Shown here piece after piece: positions 35,767-45,290 of a stretch of DNA of 64,000 nucleotides. This stretch comes from an uncultured Prevotellaceae bacterium (lineage in GTDB: Bacteria > Bacteroidota > Bacteroidia > Bacteroidales > Bacteroidaceae), in NCBI GenBank assembly GCA_900316445.1, contig ONCZ01000018.1:1-64000 (forward strand), given 5' to 3'. How positions within the stretch are numbered: the stretch's first letter is position 1; each line of letters opens with the position of its first letter. A model generated the notes under the pieces. It did not search any database. It was given only the letters and a program-made list of their open reading frames with translations, and had not been told where the DNA came from. A program made the position numbers and the translations under genes.

Positions 35767-37308
35767 TTACTGGAGTTTCTTCAGTAAGGATGCGATGCTC
35801 ACCTTATCCTCGATGATGCCGTTGAGTTCGCTGATGGCAACGCGCTCCTGCTCCATCGTATCGCGGAAACGCAGGGTGACACAGCCGTCGTTCAGCGTGT
35901 CGTGGTCGACAGTGACGCAATACGGCGTGCCGATGGCATCCTGACGACGATAGCGCTTGCCGATAGAGTCCTTCTCATCATACTGGCAGTTGAAGTGGAA
36001 CTTCAGCTGGTCGATGATCTCACGGGCCTTCTCAGGCAGGCCGTCCTTCTTCACCAGCGGCATCACAGCACACTTGACAGGAGCCAGGGCTGCAGGCAAC
36101 TTCAGCACCACGCGGGTCTCGCCGTTCTCCAGCTTCTCCTCCTCGAAGGCATGACACATGATGCTCAGGAACATACGGTCCACACCGATAGACGTCTCAA
36201 TGACATACGGGGTGTAGCTCTCGTTGGTCTGAGGATCGAAATACTTGATGCTCTTTCCACTGTATTTCTCGTGCTGCGACAGGTCAAAGTTCGTGCGGCT
36301 GTGGATACCCTCCACCTCCTTGAAGCCGAACGGCATCTTGAACTCGATGTCGGTAGCGGCATTGGCATAGTGAGCCAGCTTATCGTGGTCGTGGAAACGG
36401 TAGTTCTCAGCACCGAAGCCCAGAGCCTGGTGCCACTTCATACGCGTTTCCTTCCACTTCGGGAACCACTCCAGCTCCGTGCCGGGCTGTACGAAGAACT
36501 GCATCTCCATCTGCTCGAACTCCCTCATACGGAAGATGAACTGACGGGCGACAATCTCGTTGCGGAAAGCCTTACCGATCTGAGCGATGCCGAAGGGGAT
36601 CTTCATGCGGCCCGTCTTCTGCACGTTCAGGTAGTTCACGAAGATACCCTGAGCAGTCTCAGGACGCAGGTAGATCTTCATCGAAGCATCTGCTGAGGCA
36701 CCCATCTCCGTAGAGAACATCAGGTTGAACTGACGAACGTCCGTCCAGTTCCTGGTTCCGCTGATGGGGCAGACGATCTCCTCGTCGAGGATAATCTGCT
36801 TCAGCTCGTCGAGATCCGGGCCCTGCATGGCAGCAGCATAACGGGCGTGGAGGGCGTCGCGCTTCTCCTTCGTCTCCTTCACACGCTCACTGGTCTCCAG
36901 ATACTTAGCCTCGTCGAACGAGTCGCCGAAACGCTTGCGGGCCTTCTCCACTTCCTTCTGGATCTTCTCGTCGTACTTGGCAATCTGATCCTCAATGAGC
37001 ACATCGGCACGATAACGCTTCTTCGAGTCGCGGTTGTCGATGAGGGGATCATTGAAGGCATCCACGTGTCCAGAGGCCTTCCATATCGTCGGGTGCATGA
37101 AGATGGCCGAGTCGATGCCCACGATGTTCTCGTGCAGCATCGTCATCGCCTTCCACCAGTACTGCTTGATATTATTCTTCAACTCCACGCCGTTCTGACC
37201 GTAGTCATACACAGCGCCCAAACCATCGTAAATCTCACTTGAAGGAAACACGAAACCGTACTCCTTACAGTGGCTCACGATCTTCTTAAATACATCTTCT
37301 TGTGCCAT
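35767..37308 (-). CDS. glyS: Glycyl-tRNA synthetase, dimeric class II type
   Basis: The 513-residue single-chain enzyme is of the eukaryote/archaea-like alpha2 type, not the alpha2beta2 bacterial type. Class II motif 2 is seen in FGIAQIGKAFRNEIVARQF and FRMREFEQMEMQFFV, and motif 3 near ASIGVDRMFL (written here as TSIGVDRMFL in the sequence). It starts MAQEDVFKKIVSHCKEYGFV and carries the anticodon-binding domain at the C terminus. It supplies Gly-tRNA. A -7 box lies about 30 bp upstream. Confidence 0.96.
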   Translation of the reverse strand: MAQEDVFKKIVSHCKEYGFVFPSSEIYDGLGAVYDYGQNGVELKNNIKQYWWKAMTMLHENIVGIDSAIFMHPTIWKASGHVDAFNDPLIDNRDSKKRYRADVLIEDQIAKYDEKIQKEVEKARKRFGDSFDEAKYLETSERVKETKEKRDALHARYAAAMQGPDLDELKQIILDEEIVCPISGTRNWTDVRQFNLMFSTEMGASADASMKIYLRPETAQGIFVNYLNVQKTGRMKIPFGIAQIGKAFRNEIVARQFIFRMREFEQMEMQFFVQPGTELEWFPKWKETRMKWHQALGFGAENYRFHDHDKLAHYANAATDIEFKMPFGFKEVEGIHSRTNFDLSQHEKYSGKSIKYFDPQTNESYTPYVIETSIGVDRMFLSIMCHAFEEEKLENGETRVVLKLPAALAPVKCAVMPLVKKDGLPEKAREIIDQLKFHFNCQYDEKDSIGKRYRRQDAIGTPYCVTVDHDTLNDGCVTLRFRDTMEQERVAISELNGIIEDKVSIASLLKKLQ

Positions 37309-37336
37309 AATATATTATAAATTCGAATTTACGGCT

Positions 37337-37345
37337 GCAAAGGTA
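37337..37345 (-). promoter_or_regulatory. Promoter -7 box for glyS
   Basis: TACCTTTGC on the minus strand, 29 bp before the glyS ATG. Confidence 0.7.
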
Positions 37346-37405
37346 CGACAAAATCCCGAAACAGCCAAGCATTTCCATAAAAACTTGCTGCGATGTCCTT
37401 CCAAA

Positions 37406-38548
37406 TCAGCACAGGCGATTGAGCCAGACTGCGAAAAAGTAGTCATAAATGATATAGCCCGTTTGTGTACGATAAATCAGATCCTTGTCAAGCAACACAT
37501 CGAGTGCCGTCTTGACGCTGCTGCTACTGGGGAGATTATAACGTTTGATAAACGTATCGCCCTGAGGAGTAGCCACACTGCCTTCCTTGGCAATGGCTTT
37601 CATCAGGGCCTGCTGGTTATCAGAGAGGAGATTGAGTAGTTCTTCGTATTGCATAGAACTCTGATTGACAATATGGATAATCGCCTCCTTGATCTGTGAT
37701 TCACTGCAGACTTTTTTCTCGGTCTCGTAAAGTCTGTTCAGCATAAGTTGGATGTTGCGGGTTACTCCATCAAACAGCTGATAGATATGATGAAATATTT
37801 CCTGGCTGATACACCCTTTCTTTCCTTCGAAAAAGCGACGTGCAAAATCGTAGTATATTTCCTCGTTCAGTGGTTCCAACCCCATTGACACCGTGCTCTG
37901 ATAGAAAGGACGCTCTGGTGAATTGAAAATCTGAGACATCAGACTGCGCTTACTACCGGAAAAGACGAAATGAGCATTGGGAACAAACTGGATGTGGGAA
38001 CGCAGCAGAGCCTCTATGCCATTCTCCGGATATTTGGTGATTTGCTGAAACTCATCGATGGCAATATAGACCTCACGTTTGCTCAAATTAAGATAGTCGA
38101 AGATTGTCTTTAAAGACACTGTTGACTGACTGGGTTCGATGCTGATAGATACAGTAGGCGCTCCTGTATATGGATCCTGACCAAAAACGGGTCGCCAAGA
38201 ACCGAAAAACTCAAGCAAGCGCTTCATAGCCTTTTGCCCGCGAGAAAGCACATCCTGAGTGATGGCAGTGCCAAGGAATTGAACAAACTCCTGCTGATTT
38301 TTGGTGGAATAGATGTCGACATAGACACATATGGCATCCTTTTCTACCTCTTTCAACTTATAAAATGCGTTCTTTATCAATCCCGTTTTGCCGATTCTTC
38401 GCGGTGAGACAAGCACAGTATTGCGTCCGTTTTGCAGATTTCCAATCAATCCTTCCGTCTCAACAATACGATCACAGAAATAGTCAGGACTTACATATCC
38501 CTGATAAACAAAGGGATTTCTTAACTGGATGTTGGTTTTCTTTGCCAT
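37406..38548 (-). CDS. ATPase_2-type AAA/STAND-like ATP-binding protein
   Basis: The 380-residue protein has Walker A in VLVSPRRIGKTGLIKNA, Walker B in VYIAIDEFQQITKYPE, an arginine-sensor-like FSGSKRSLMSQIF, and a C-terminal winged-helix region ending YDYFFAVWLNRLC. This family is common in Bacteroidales and archaea, and its cellular role is unclear. The coding sequence looks more AT-rich than its neighbours, which hints at separate acquisition. It has its own promoter, and a TCACGGATTTTCCG repeat lies in its leader. Confidence 0.88.
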   Translation of the reverse strand: MAKKTNIQLRNPFVYQGYVSPDYFCDRIVETEGLIGNLQNGRNTVLVSPRRIGKTGLIKNAFYKLKEVEKDAICVYVDIYSTKNQQEFVQFLGTAITQDVLSRGQKAMKRLLEFFGSWRPVFGQDPYTGAPTVSISIEPSQSTVSLKTIFDYLNLSKREVYIAIDEFQQITKYPENGIEALLRSHIQFVPNAHFVFSGSKRSLMSQIFNSPERPFYQSTVSMGLEPLNEEIYYDFARRFFEGKKGCISQEIFHHIYQLFDGVTRNIQLMLNRLYETEKKVCSESQIKEAIIHIVNQSSMQYEELLNLLSDNQQALMKAIAKEGSVATPQGDTFIKRYNLPSSSSVKTALDVLLDKDLIYRTQTGYIIYDYFFAVWLNRLC

Positions 38549-38576
38549 ATCGATATCTGTTTTTTACATTAAATCT

Positions 38577-38621
38577 GTGGCGGATTTCCCGTCACGGATT
38601 TTCCGTCACGGAATTTCCGCG
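38577..38621. repeat. CACGGATTTTCCGT tandem repeat
   Basis: Imperfect copies (ggcggatttcccgt, cacggattttccgt, cacggaatttccgc) lie between the promoter and start of the ATPase gene. Each word is nearly self-complementary. It resembles the CACGGATT family at 22328 and 45215. Confidence 0.6.
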
Positions 38622-38623
38622 AT

Positions 38624-38632
38624 GCAAAGATA
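38624..38632 (-). promoter_or_regulatory. Promoter -7 box for the ATPase_2-type gene
   Basis: TATCTTTGC on the minus strand, about 75 bp before the ATG. The transcript would begin with the CACGGATT repeat. Confidence 0.65.
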
Positions 38633-38772
38633 TATCTTTTATTCAAATTATCCAAATCAAGGCCATCCAATTTAGGATAATTTATACAAAATCTCCACCA
38701 ACCGGCTGAATGGTCATTGAGGCTAAAAATGAACTTTTATGCCAAAACATTGCAAGATTCAAATCTTTTGTT

Positions 38773-38781
38773 TACTTTTGC
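38773..38781 (+). promoter_or_regulatory. Promoter -7 box for the HU-HIG gene
   Basis: TACTTTTGC, 20 bp before the ATG at 38801. Confidence 0.7.
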
Positions 38782-38800
38782 AAATAAAAGGAGAAAGACA

Positions 38801-39454
38801 ATGGCAAAGACAATCAAATTCGGCGTACACCGCAATCCGCAGAAGGATGCAAAAGGTAGGGATACCTACCACGTGAGACATGAAACCGACTTCGCACTCA
38901 ATCAAGAGTACATCATCAGTCAGGTAAAGACTTACAATGCGGCTGAAGCCAGCCACATCAATCCCGTCATCGGCGTGCTGAGAGAGCAGATCGTGGAGAT
39001 TCTGACGGACAACCACAACATGCACATCGAGGGAATAGGCAACTTCTACCTGAAGCTCGGCTTTAGGGAGCGCACCGGCGAGAACGGGCAGCCCGTGTTG
39101 CCCCACTTCACCGACCCATCGCAGATCACGGGCAACGACGTAGTGGCGGTAAACATCGGCTTTACCGCCGACGAGGAATTGTTGAAACAGTTATTCAAAC
39201 AGGATTACCACTACGTGAACGCTACGGGGCACGGAAAAGTGGGACACTCCGCCGATGTGACCAAAGAGCAGATCATCGCCCGGCTGGAACAGTTCTTTGA
39301 AACCCACGACCGCCTGCTCAGCAGAGACATGAGGGGGCTTTTCGGCCTCACGCAATACATGGCCGACAAGTGGCTCGATGAGCTATGTACCCAGGCGCCG
39401 CCCTATCTCAGATTCGAGAAGGTGGCGAACGTGCGAATATTTTACCGCCGTTAA
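38801..39454 (+). CDS. HU-HIG type DNA-binding protein
   Basis: The 217-residue protein starts MAKTIKFGVHRNPQKDAKGR at 38801, fixed by the promoter at 38773. Its N-terminal half is an HU/IHF-like domain of the Bacteroidetes HU-HIG type (INPVIGVLREQIVEILTDNH, HIEGIGNFYLKLGF). The C-terminal half looks like a winged-helix segment (DRLLSRDMRGLFGLTQYMAD). Such proteins are presumed nucleoid-associated. The dyad array copy 2 begins 118 bp after its stop, so it is a candidate binder of that array, though only by proximity. Confidence 0.88.
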   Translation: MAKTIKFGVHRNPQKDAKGRDTYHVRHETDFALNQEYIISQVKTYNAAEASHINPVIGVLREQIVEILTDNHNMHIEGIGNFYLKLGFRERTGENGQPVLPHFTDPSQITGNDVVAVNIGFTADEELLKQLFKQDYHYVNATGHGKVGHSADVTKEQIIARLEQFFETHDRLLSRDMRGLFGLTQYMADKWLDELCTQAPPYLRFEKVANVRIFYRR

Positions 39455-39506
39455 ACCCGTTGGCCTCACGCCAACCGCACTTAGCACGAAGGCTTGAAAG
39501 CGACAG

Positions 39507-39548
39507 AAAGCTCCGAGGAAACTCATACTCTCCTCGGAGCTTTCTCAT
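39507..39548. terminator. Terminator after the HU-HIG gene
   Basis: AAGCTCCGAGGA pairs with TCCTCGGAGCTT around a 15-base loop, followed by TCTCATG. The stem is strong, though the T tract is weak. Confidence 0.75.
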
Positions 39549-39572
39549 GTCTATAGCCGTCTAAAACGATCG

Positions 39573-39653
39573 TTGACTGGAGTCAACGCATTCGTCGACA
39601 TAAGTCAACGAACCATTTGACACCAGTCAACGAACCATTTGACATGAAGTCAA
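39573..39653. repeat. Four-unit 22-bp dyad array (copy 2)
   Basis: Dyads TTGAC-N4-GTCAA at 39573-39586, 39595-39608 (TCGAC variant), 39617-39630 and 39639-39653 have centres 22, 22 and 22.5 bp apart, and the last has a 5-base spacer. The spacers read CGCATTCG and CGAACCAT. Number, spacing and the odd last unit match copy 1 at 14443-14523, and similarity extends upstream (GCCGT-TAAA-CG). Confidence 0.88.
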
Positions 39654-39670
39654 CGACCGTAAGAAACGCC

Positions 39671-39697
39671 GAATCCCCGCCTTACGGCGAGGATTCC
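39671..39697 (-). terminator. Hairpin after tRNA-Val
   Basis: GAATCCTCGCC pairs with GGCGGGGATTC just past the tRNA 3' end. Only a short T run follows, so it may act in processing or as a weak terminator. Confidence 0.55.
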
Positions 39698-39775
39698 TGG
39701 TAGGGACACCCGGGCTCGAACCGGGGACCTCTGCAATGTGACTGCAGCGCTCTAAACCAACTGGGCTATGCCCCT
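39698..39775 (-). tRNA. tRNA-Val(CAC) with encoded CCA
   Basis: The minus strand folds as a cloverleaf. Acceptor AGGGGCA pairs with TGTCCCT (one G-U), the D-arm contains AGTTGGTTTAGAGC, the anticodon arm is CTGCA-GTCACAT-TGCAG with anticodon CAC, and the T-arm is CCCGG-TTCGAGC-CCGGG. Discriminator A is followed by a genomic CCA at 39698-39700. The anticodon reads GUG valine codons. A -7 box lies 18 bp upstream. Confidence 0.92.
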
Positions 39776-39792
39776 AACTTTCGTTTGCGGGT

Positions 39793-39801
39793 GCAAAGGT
39801 A
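39793..39801 (-). promoter_or_regulatory. Promoter -7 box for tRNA-Val
   Basis: TACCTTTGC on the minus strand, 18 bp before the mature tRNA 5' end. Confidence 0.7.
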
Positions 39802-39849
39802 CGAAGAATTTCTGAAACCACCAAAGGTTTTTGGTAAAAAAAATAAATA

Positions 39850-39880
39850 GCCTACGGATTATACGGATTTTACGGATTAA
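39850..39880. repeat. ACGGATTATACGGATT tandem words
   Basis: Three copies of a tACGGATTt word lie between the tRNA promoter and the receptor terminator. They belong to the CACGGATT family, with no inverted arm here. Confidence 0.55.
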
Positions 39881-39884
39881 AAGA

Positions 39885-39917
39885 AAATCCCCGCCAAGAC
39901 TGGCGAGGATTATCTTT
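39885..39917 (-). terminator. Terminator of the TonB receptor gene
   Basis: On the minus strand AATCCTCGCC-AGTCTT-GGCGGGGATT is followed by TTCTTTT, 18 bp past the receptor stop. Confidence 0.85.
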
Positions 39918-39934
39918 TAGGGGTTTAACCTTTA

Positions 39935-42900
39935 TTAGTTGAACAGATAACGGATGGTGAACTGGATGCGATAGGTAGAAGCCGTCGTCTCGTAGTTCTG
40001 TGAAGTAGAGAGGTGACGGGCACCGTTCACGAGGTTATACTGATACTGATTGGTCTTTGAATCGTAGGTCAGCAGGTTGTTACCAGTGATCTGCTTGTAG
40101 AGACCCCAGTCCTTGCAGAAGAAGTTCAGCAGGTTCTCGATGTCGAGGCCGAGCTGCAGGGTGTGCTTAGTATTGCCAGCCTTGAAGCTCATGTCGCGCA
40201 TGTAACGGAAGTCGAGCTGATGATGCCAAGGCATCTTGGCACCGCCACGCTCAGCATACTGACCGGTGCGGTTCTTCAGGTAGTCATCCTGCTGGATGAA
40301 TGCCCAGAAGTCGTCGCGCTGCATCTCTGCGGTATAGGTCTCACCACCGACCTTACCCTCCTTGAATTCCCAATTGTTGAGTTCCTGACGTGAAGCAGGC
40401 ACGTAGATCAGGTTGCCGGGAGCAGACGGGTCGTTGTTGACGTTGCTGGCGAAGATGTAAGAGTAGCGGCTGTAGGAATAGCTTCCGAGGTAGCCGTACT
40501 GATAAGCATCCCAGAGGAGGCTGAACGTAGAAGAAGAGTTGGCAGACTCCTTCAGCTTGTAGCTGGCCGACACGAGAATACGGTTGGGAGCCACGTAGGT
40601 AGCGTAACCGGTCTCATTGTCGTTGACAGCGTGGATGGAGTTACGATAGTTGTTGTAAGCCGATGACACCTGGTCGCCGATACCCTCGCTGTAGCTCTTG
40701 GCGGTTGAGAGCGTGTAGCTGGCACTCAGATCAAGACCGAAGTCGAAGTTCTTGTGCAACTGGAAGCTCAGAGAAGCGTAGTGAGCCTTGCTTCCGGCGT
40801 TCTCCAGCAGGTAAGCGCTCTGCTTGTTGTAGGTAGACATCTTATGACGGACGTCGCCATGACCGAGGTCGATGGTAGGACCTACACCCGTGTTGGGGTC
40901 AACATCCCAGTAAACATTGGCGTTGGAAACAACTACGGGGTTCAAATCCCAGTTGTAGATACCCTCAAGGGTGAAATCGATGTCGTAAGGCAGCTTAGCA
41001 TCGAAGGCCAGCGAAGCCTTCCAAGTCTTCGGCATGCGCAGATCCTCACTCAGGATGGTGGGGCTGCTGGGGATAGACGTAGCGCTGGTGGCACCGATCT
41101 GCTTCAGCATATCCTCCTGACTCATCGTGAACGAAGGCACTTTATCGCCCTTCGACTGGACAGCCCAGTAAGAGGTCTGGCCCATACCTGAGTTACCAAC
41201 GGCAGAGACAAGCCATACGAACGGCATGCGGCCAACGAAGAGACCTGTACCTCCACGGAGGATGTACTTACGGTCGCCTGTCATATCCCAGTTGAAACCG
41301 ATACGCGGTGAGAAGCTGACACTGGCGCTGGGAACGTTGTCCGTGCGGAAATGACGGCCTCCGAAGTCGAGGTCGTAGTAACCCTGATTGAAGTTATTCG
41401 CCAATGAGGGATATGAGGGCAACTCGAGACGGGCACCGACAGACATACGGAAGCGCTCGCTCCAGCTGATATTGTCCTGAAGATAGAGTGACCACTGGTT
41501 GGTGCTCATCTCAGAGGTGAACATCGAGTGGGCATCATTGTTGCCGTAGGTGATACCGAAGGTACGGGGACCACGATTGAAGACCGAAGCCCAGTCGCCG
41601 GCAGCAGCCTCCTCGGGAGTAGCCTCGAAGGTATAGTAACCGGCAGCAGCCTGAGCGTAACCGTTGGCTGCGAAGTTGTGCTCGAACTGGATACCAGCGA
41701 AGAGATTGTGCTTACCAAAGGTAGCATTCACCTCATCGGTGATGACGGTGGTCTTCGTCTGAGCCAGGTTTCCGTAGGTGAAGATATCACCAGTCAGAGC
41801 CCAAGTGGGGAAGTGATCCTGACCGTCGTTCATCACGATCTCCACCACGGGAGCGGCATCGTTATACTCTGTAGAACGGGGCTGATCCTGGAAAGAATAA
41901 GTACCACGGAGGGTGTTGTTGAACTTACCAAACTTAGAGTTCAACTCGGCAGCAATTGAAGTAAACTTATACTCAGCATAGTAACGGCTGGAGAGTGAGC
42001 TCATACCATAGTTACTATTGCTTCCGTAGTCGTTCTGGCTACCACCATAGATATCGGTCGCTCTGTTTGAAGGAACGGAACGCGAAGCAGAAGCACCGCT
42101 GGAACTCTTACGGTTAGACTTCGTGAAGCGGACATTGAACTTATGGTTCTCATTGATGTTCCAGTCCACACGGGCAAGAATACGATAAGCAGGAGTTTCC
42201 ACGTTGTAACCCTGCCAGGGACCAGTGGTCAGACCATAGGTCCTACCCAGATATGAAGACAGGCTCTCCAACTCTTCAAGTGCAGGACGACGGTTTGTGG
42301 GCGCAAAATCTTTGGTTCTGCCATCAGAATTTGCACGGGCGGTAGGACCTGTAACCACGTTATTCTCGTATTCACCGTTGACGAAGAAGAACAACTTATC
42401 CTTAATAATCGGGCCTCCGAAGGTCAGACCATAAGTGTCATTGTGACCATCGTCTACAGGTAATGATGTTGAACCTACACGACTACCCTTCAGCGAAGTG
42501 CTGGTGATATAGGTATAGAGACTACCCTTGAACTCGTTGGTACCACTCTTGGTAACAGCATTGACACCACCACCGGTAAATCCGCTCTGACGAACGTCGT
42601 ACGGCGTAATGGAGATGGTCATCTGATCCAGAGCGTCGAGTGAAATAGGCGTGCCGCCACCAGGCAGCGGGCTGGAACCCAGACCGAAGGCATTGTTGAA
42701 AGCAGCACCATCAACGGTGACACTTGACTGGCGGTAGTTACCACCACCGATAGCCATGCCGCTGGCAGAGCTACTCTGCGGGGTCATCTTCATGATGTCA
42801 GTCATGCTGCGGCCGATCGTAGGCACGGCAGCCATCTGGGCACCATTCAAGTTTGTCACAGCACCAGAACGGTCGGAGCGCATCGTGTTACGAGCAGCAG

Positions 42901-43101
42901 CAACGATCTCCACCTCCTGTAACATCTCACTGCCCTCTGAGAGGGTCACGTCGATAACAGTGTTCTGACCGAGGGCCAATTGGATCTCAGTGAATTTCTT
43001 CGTCTGATAACCAATGTAAGAAACCTCGACTTCGTAAGGGCCACCACTGATAACGAAAGCGTCAGCAATGTAACAACCAGCAAAAACAATCTTTTCTGCA
43101 T
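39935..43101 (-). pseudogene. Oar-like TonB-dependent receptor with frameshifted, shortened 5' end
   Basis: An uninterrupted 1014-residue frame (39935-42979, first codon TTG) encodes the plug and barrel. It has GAVTNLNGAQMAAVPTIGRS, SVTVDGAAFNNAFGLGSSPL, ITPYDVRQSGFTGGGVNAVT and an aromatic C terminus IRYLFN, typical of Oar/RagA-like receptors. In the same frame upstream, ISGGPYEVEVSYIGYQTKKF is the end of a carboxypeptidase-regulatory-like domain. The only signal peptide (MQKRLFLLVVTLLTLSLS, ATG at 43101) is in another frame, and the first part of that domain is missing. A deletion with frameshift is the simplest reading, and without it the protein could not be exported. Confidence 0.8.
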
Positions 43102-43163
43102 AAATTTGGTAAAGTTATTAATTAATTAATATGTCGTAAAACGACTGATTTCCAATTTTCGCT

Positions 43164-43172
43164 GCAAAGTTA
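43164..43172 (-). promoter_or_regulatory. Promoter -7 box for the TonB receptor
   Basis: TAACTTTGC on the minus strand, about 63 bp before the signal-peptide ATG at 43101. It supports that ATG as the original start. Confidence 0.7.
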
Positions 43173-43243
43173 GGAAAAAGATTCGATATAAAGATATAAA
43201 TGAAGAACTTTTTTTAATATAAATGAACAATTATTGCGATTTA

Positions 43244-44029
43244 TTATCTTAGGACAATTCCCGTAAGGATTCGCCCAGACAATGTTCCTAACTTTCGGGC
43301 AGAGAAGAAATCGTCGGTCTGGTCGTAGGTACAGATATCTGTCAGGCGGATATTTGCCGAGGGGATGCCTGTGGATTCGAGTTGTAGCCGACAGCAATTG
43401 GGCAGGTCGATGTGCCACTTATCCATCCGCTCAGCGATGGCATCCATAGGGTATCCGGCAGCGGCAAAAGGCTCATAGACATCGTCGCCCACCTCGAAAT
43501 TCCGTCGTGAGATACCGGGGCCTATGACGGCAAGCAGACTTTCGGGCTTGGAATGATACGACCTCACCATCGCTGCGACTGCCGCCTCAACAATGTTGGC
43601 GACCGTTCCACGCCAACCACTGTGCACCACGCCGGCGGCATGATGCTCGGGGTCATATATAATAATAGGTATACAATCGGCCGTCGAGACTCCGATGCAG
43701 ATGTCCGGCACGTTGGTGATCAGAGCATCGATGCCTTCAAGGGCAGTGCGGCGGATGTCTTCGTTCAAGAGGAAGAAGGTTTTGCTGATCTGGGTGACAC
43801 CCGTGCCATGCACCTGATGGGGCATGATGAGACGGTCTGGCTTGATGTGGAGATGTTTGCAGAGAGACTTTCTGTTTTGGGCGATATGCTCCGGATTATC
43901 GCCAAAATAGGGGTTAACATTGAACGAGGCATAGTTACCCTCGCTCACACCACCATGACGCGTGCTGCTGAAAGCCGTCACGTTGGGAACTATATCATAA
44001 TAATGGAGTTGGGGCTCAGGATTCTTCAT
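43244..44029 (-). CDS. pgeF: Laccase-domain (YfiH/PgeF/LACC1) protein
   Basis: The 261-residue protein starts at 44029 ([20 protein letters not shown]). Further upstream codons overlap the obgE acidic tail. Family features are [33 protein letters not shown] and [14 protein letters not shown], with the Cys/His zinc ligands. Relatives are purine nucleoside phosphorylase/deaminases or peptidoglycan-editing factors. It overlaps obgE by 14 bp and is last in the hpt-adk-obgE unit. Confidence 0.92.
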   Translation of the reverse strand: MKNPEPQLHYYDIVPNVTAFSSTRHGGVSEGNYASFNVNPYFGDNPEHIAQNRKSLCKHLHIKPDRLIMPHQVHGTGVTQISKTFFLLNEDIRRTALEGIDALITNVPDICIGVSTADCIPIIIYDPEHHAAGVVHSGWRGTVANIVEAAVAAMVRSYHSKPESLLAVIGPGISRRNFEVGDDVYEPFAAAGYPMDAIAERMDKWHIDLPNCCRLQLESTGIPSANIRLTDICTYDQTDDFFSARKLGTLSGRILTGIVLR

Positions 44030-45200
44030 CTTCCTCATATTCGAAGTCTTCGAGGTCTTCGATTTCATCTTCGTCGATGTATTCGATATCCTCATCTTCG
44101 CCCTCGTCAGCCAGTTCCTCCGCAAAACGGCTCATGTCCTTGTCACGATGCACGAGGGTATCCTCTGCTGTCACGGCTGCCAACTTATTGCTCTCGGCAT
44201 TGAGTTCCCGCCAAAGAACATCCTTCAGCTCATCCAGTCCGAAGCCTGTGACAGCGGAAATGAAGACAATCTCACAAAGGGGACTGTCCCCATTGTGAGA
44301 TTGGAGGTCAGCCTTAAGCATCTCGATGAGTTCGTCGTCGAGAAGGTCGCATTTAGTCACAGCCAACACACGGTGCTTGTCGAGCATCTCGGGATTAAAC
44401 TGTTTCAGTTCATTGAGCAGGATCTCGTATTCCCGCTTGATGTCATCCGTATCTCCCGGCACCATGAATAACAACAGCGAGTTGCGCTCAATATGACGGA
44501 GGAAGCGCAAGCCGAGGCCCTTACCTTCCGAAGCTCCCTCGATGATACCTGGGATATCGGCCATTACGAAAGACTTGTTGTCGCGATAGCCCACGATACC
44601 GAGGGAGGGCTCCATCGTGGTAAAGGGATAGTTGGCAATCTTCGGACGGGCATTGGAGAGGGCAGACACCAACGTGGACTTGCCGGCATTGGGGAATCCC
44701 ACGAGACCCACATCAGCCAAGAGCTTCAGCTCGAGGATGATGGTCATCTCCTGCATGGGTTCACCTGGCTGTGCATAACGGGGTGCCTGATTCGTAGCAC
44801 TACGGAACTGGAAGTTGCCCAGTCCGCCACGACCACCTTTCAAGAGCAGCACCTCCTGTCCGTCATAAGTGACATCGCAGACATACTTGCCCGTCTCGGC
44901 ATTGTAGACCACGGTTCCACAGGGCACGTCGATATACACATCCTTGCCGTCGGTGCCGTGGCACTTGTCCTTACCACCGTTGCCACCGTGCTCTGCGAAG
45001 ATATGGCGTTCGTATTTCAGGTGTAGCAGCGTCCAGTAGTTATGATTACCACGCAGGATGATGCTGCCTCCCTTACCGCCGTCACCTCCGTCGGGACCGC
45101 CGTTGGGATTGTATTTCACATGCTTCAGGTGCATAGATCCCCTACCGCCCTTACCAGACCGGCACAAGATCTTCACATAGTCTACAAAATTACTCTCCAT
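44016..45200 (-). CDS. obgE: Obg family GTPase
   Basis: The 394-residue GTPase starts at 45200 ([20 protein letters not shown]). The glycine-rich Obg fold ([29 protein letters not shown]) is followed by the G domain, with P-loop [23 protein letters not shown] and TKCD, and then a long Asp/Glu-rich tail. It acts in late 50S assembly and stress response. The gene follows adk across a CACGGATT inverted repeat and overlaps pgeF. Confidence 0.96.
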   Translation of the reverse strand: MESNFVDYVKILCRSGKGGRGSMHLKHVKYNPNGGPDGGDGGKGGSIILRGNHNYWTLLHLKYERHIFAEHGGNGGKDKCHGTDGKDVYIDVPCGTVVYNAETGKYVCDVTYDGQEVLLLKGGRGGLGNFQFRSATNQAPRYAQPGEPMQEMTIILELKLLADVGLVGFPNAGKSTLVSALSNARPKIANYPFTTMEPSLGIVGYRDNKSFVMADIPGIIEGASEGKGLGLRFLRHIERNSLLLFMVPGDTDDIKREYEILLNELKQFNPEMLDKHRVLAVTKCDLLDDELIEMLKADLQSHNGDSPLCEIVFISAVTGFGLDELKDVLWRELNAESNKLAAVTAEDTLVHRDKDMSRFAEELADEGEDEDIEYIDEDEIEDLEDFEYEEDEES

Positions 45201-45214
45201 ACAGATATTTCTAA

Positions 45215-45281
45215 CAACGGATTGCACGGATTACACGGATTGAGACAAAATAATAATCCGTCAAATCCGTTCAATCCGTTG
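45215..45281. repeat. CAACGGATTGCACGGATT inverted repeat between adk and obgE
   Basis: The left arm at 45215-45241 (three ACGGATT words) pairs imperfectly with the right arm at 45255-45281 (AATCCGT words) around a 13-base loop. It is the same family as 22328-22417. Confidence 0.85.
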
Positions 45282-45290
45282 TCTTTAAAA

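Noticed and set aside
39455-39572. Additional small gene between HU-HIG and the dyad array
   Set aside because: Only the terminator hairpin and short random frames are present.
45201-45227. Extended start of obgE
   Set aside because: The extra codons lie in the CACGGATT repeat region. [11 protein letters not shown] at 45200 is the conserved start.
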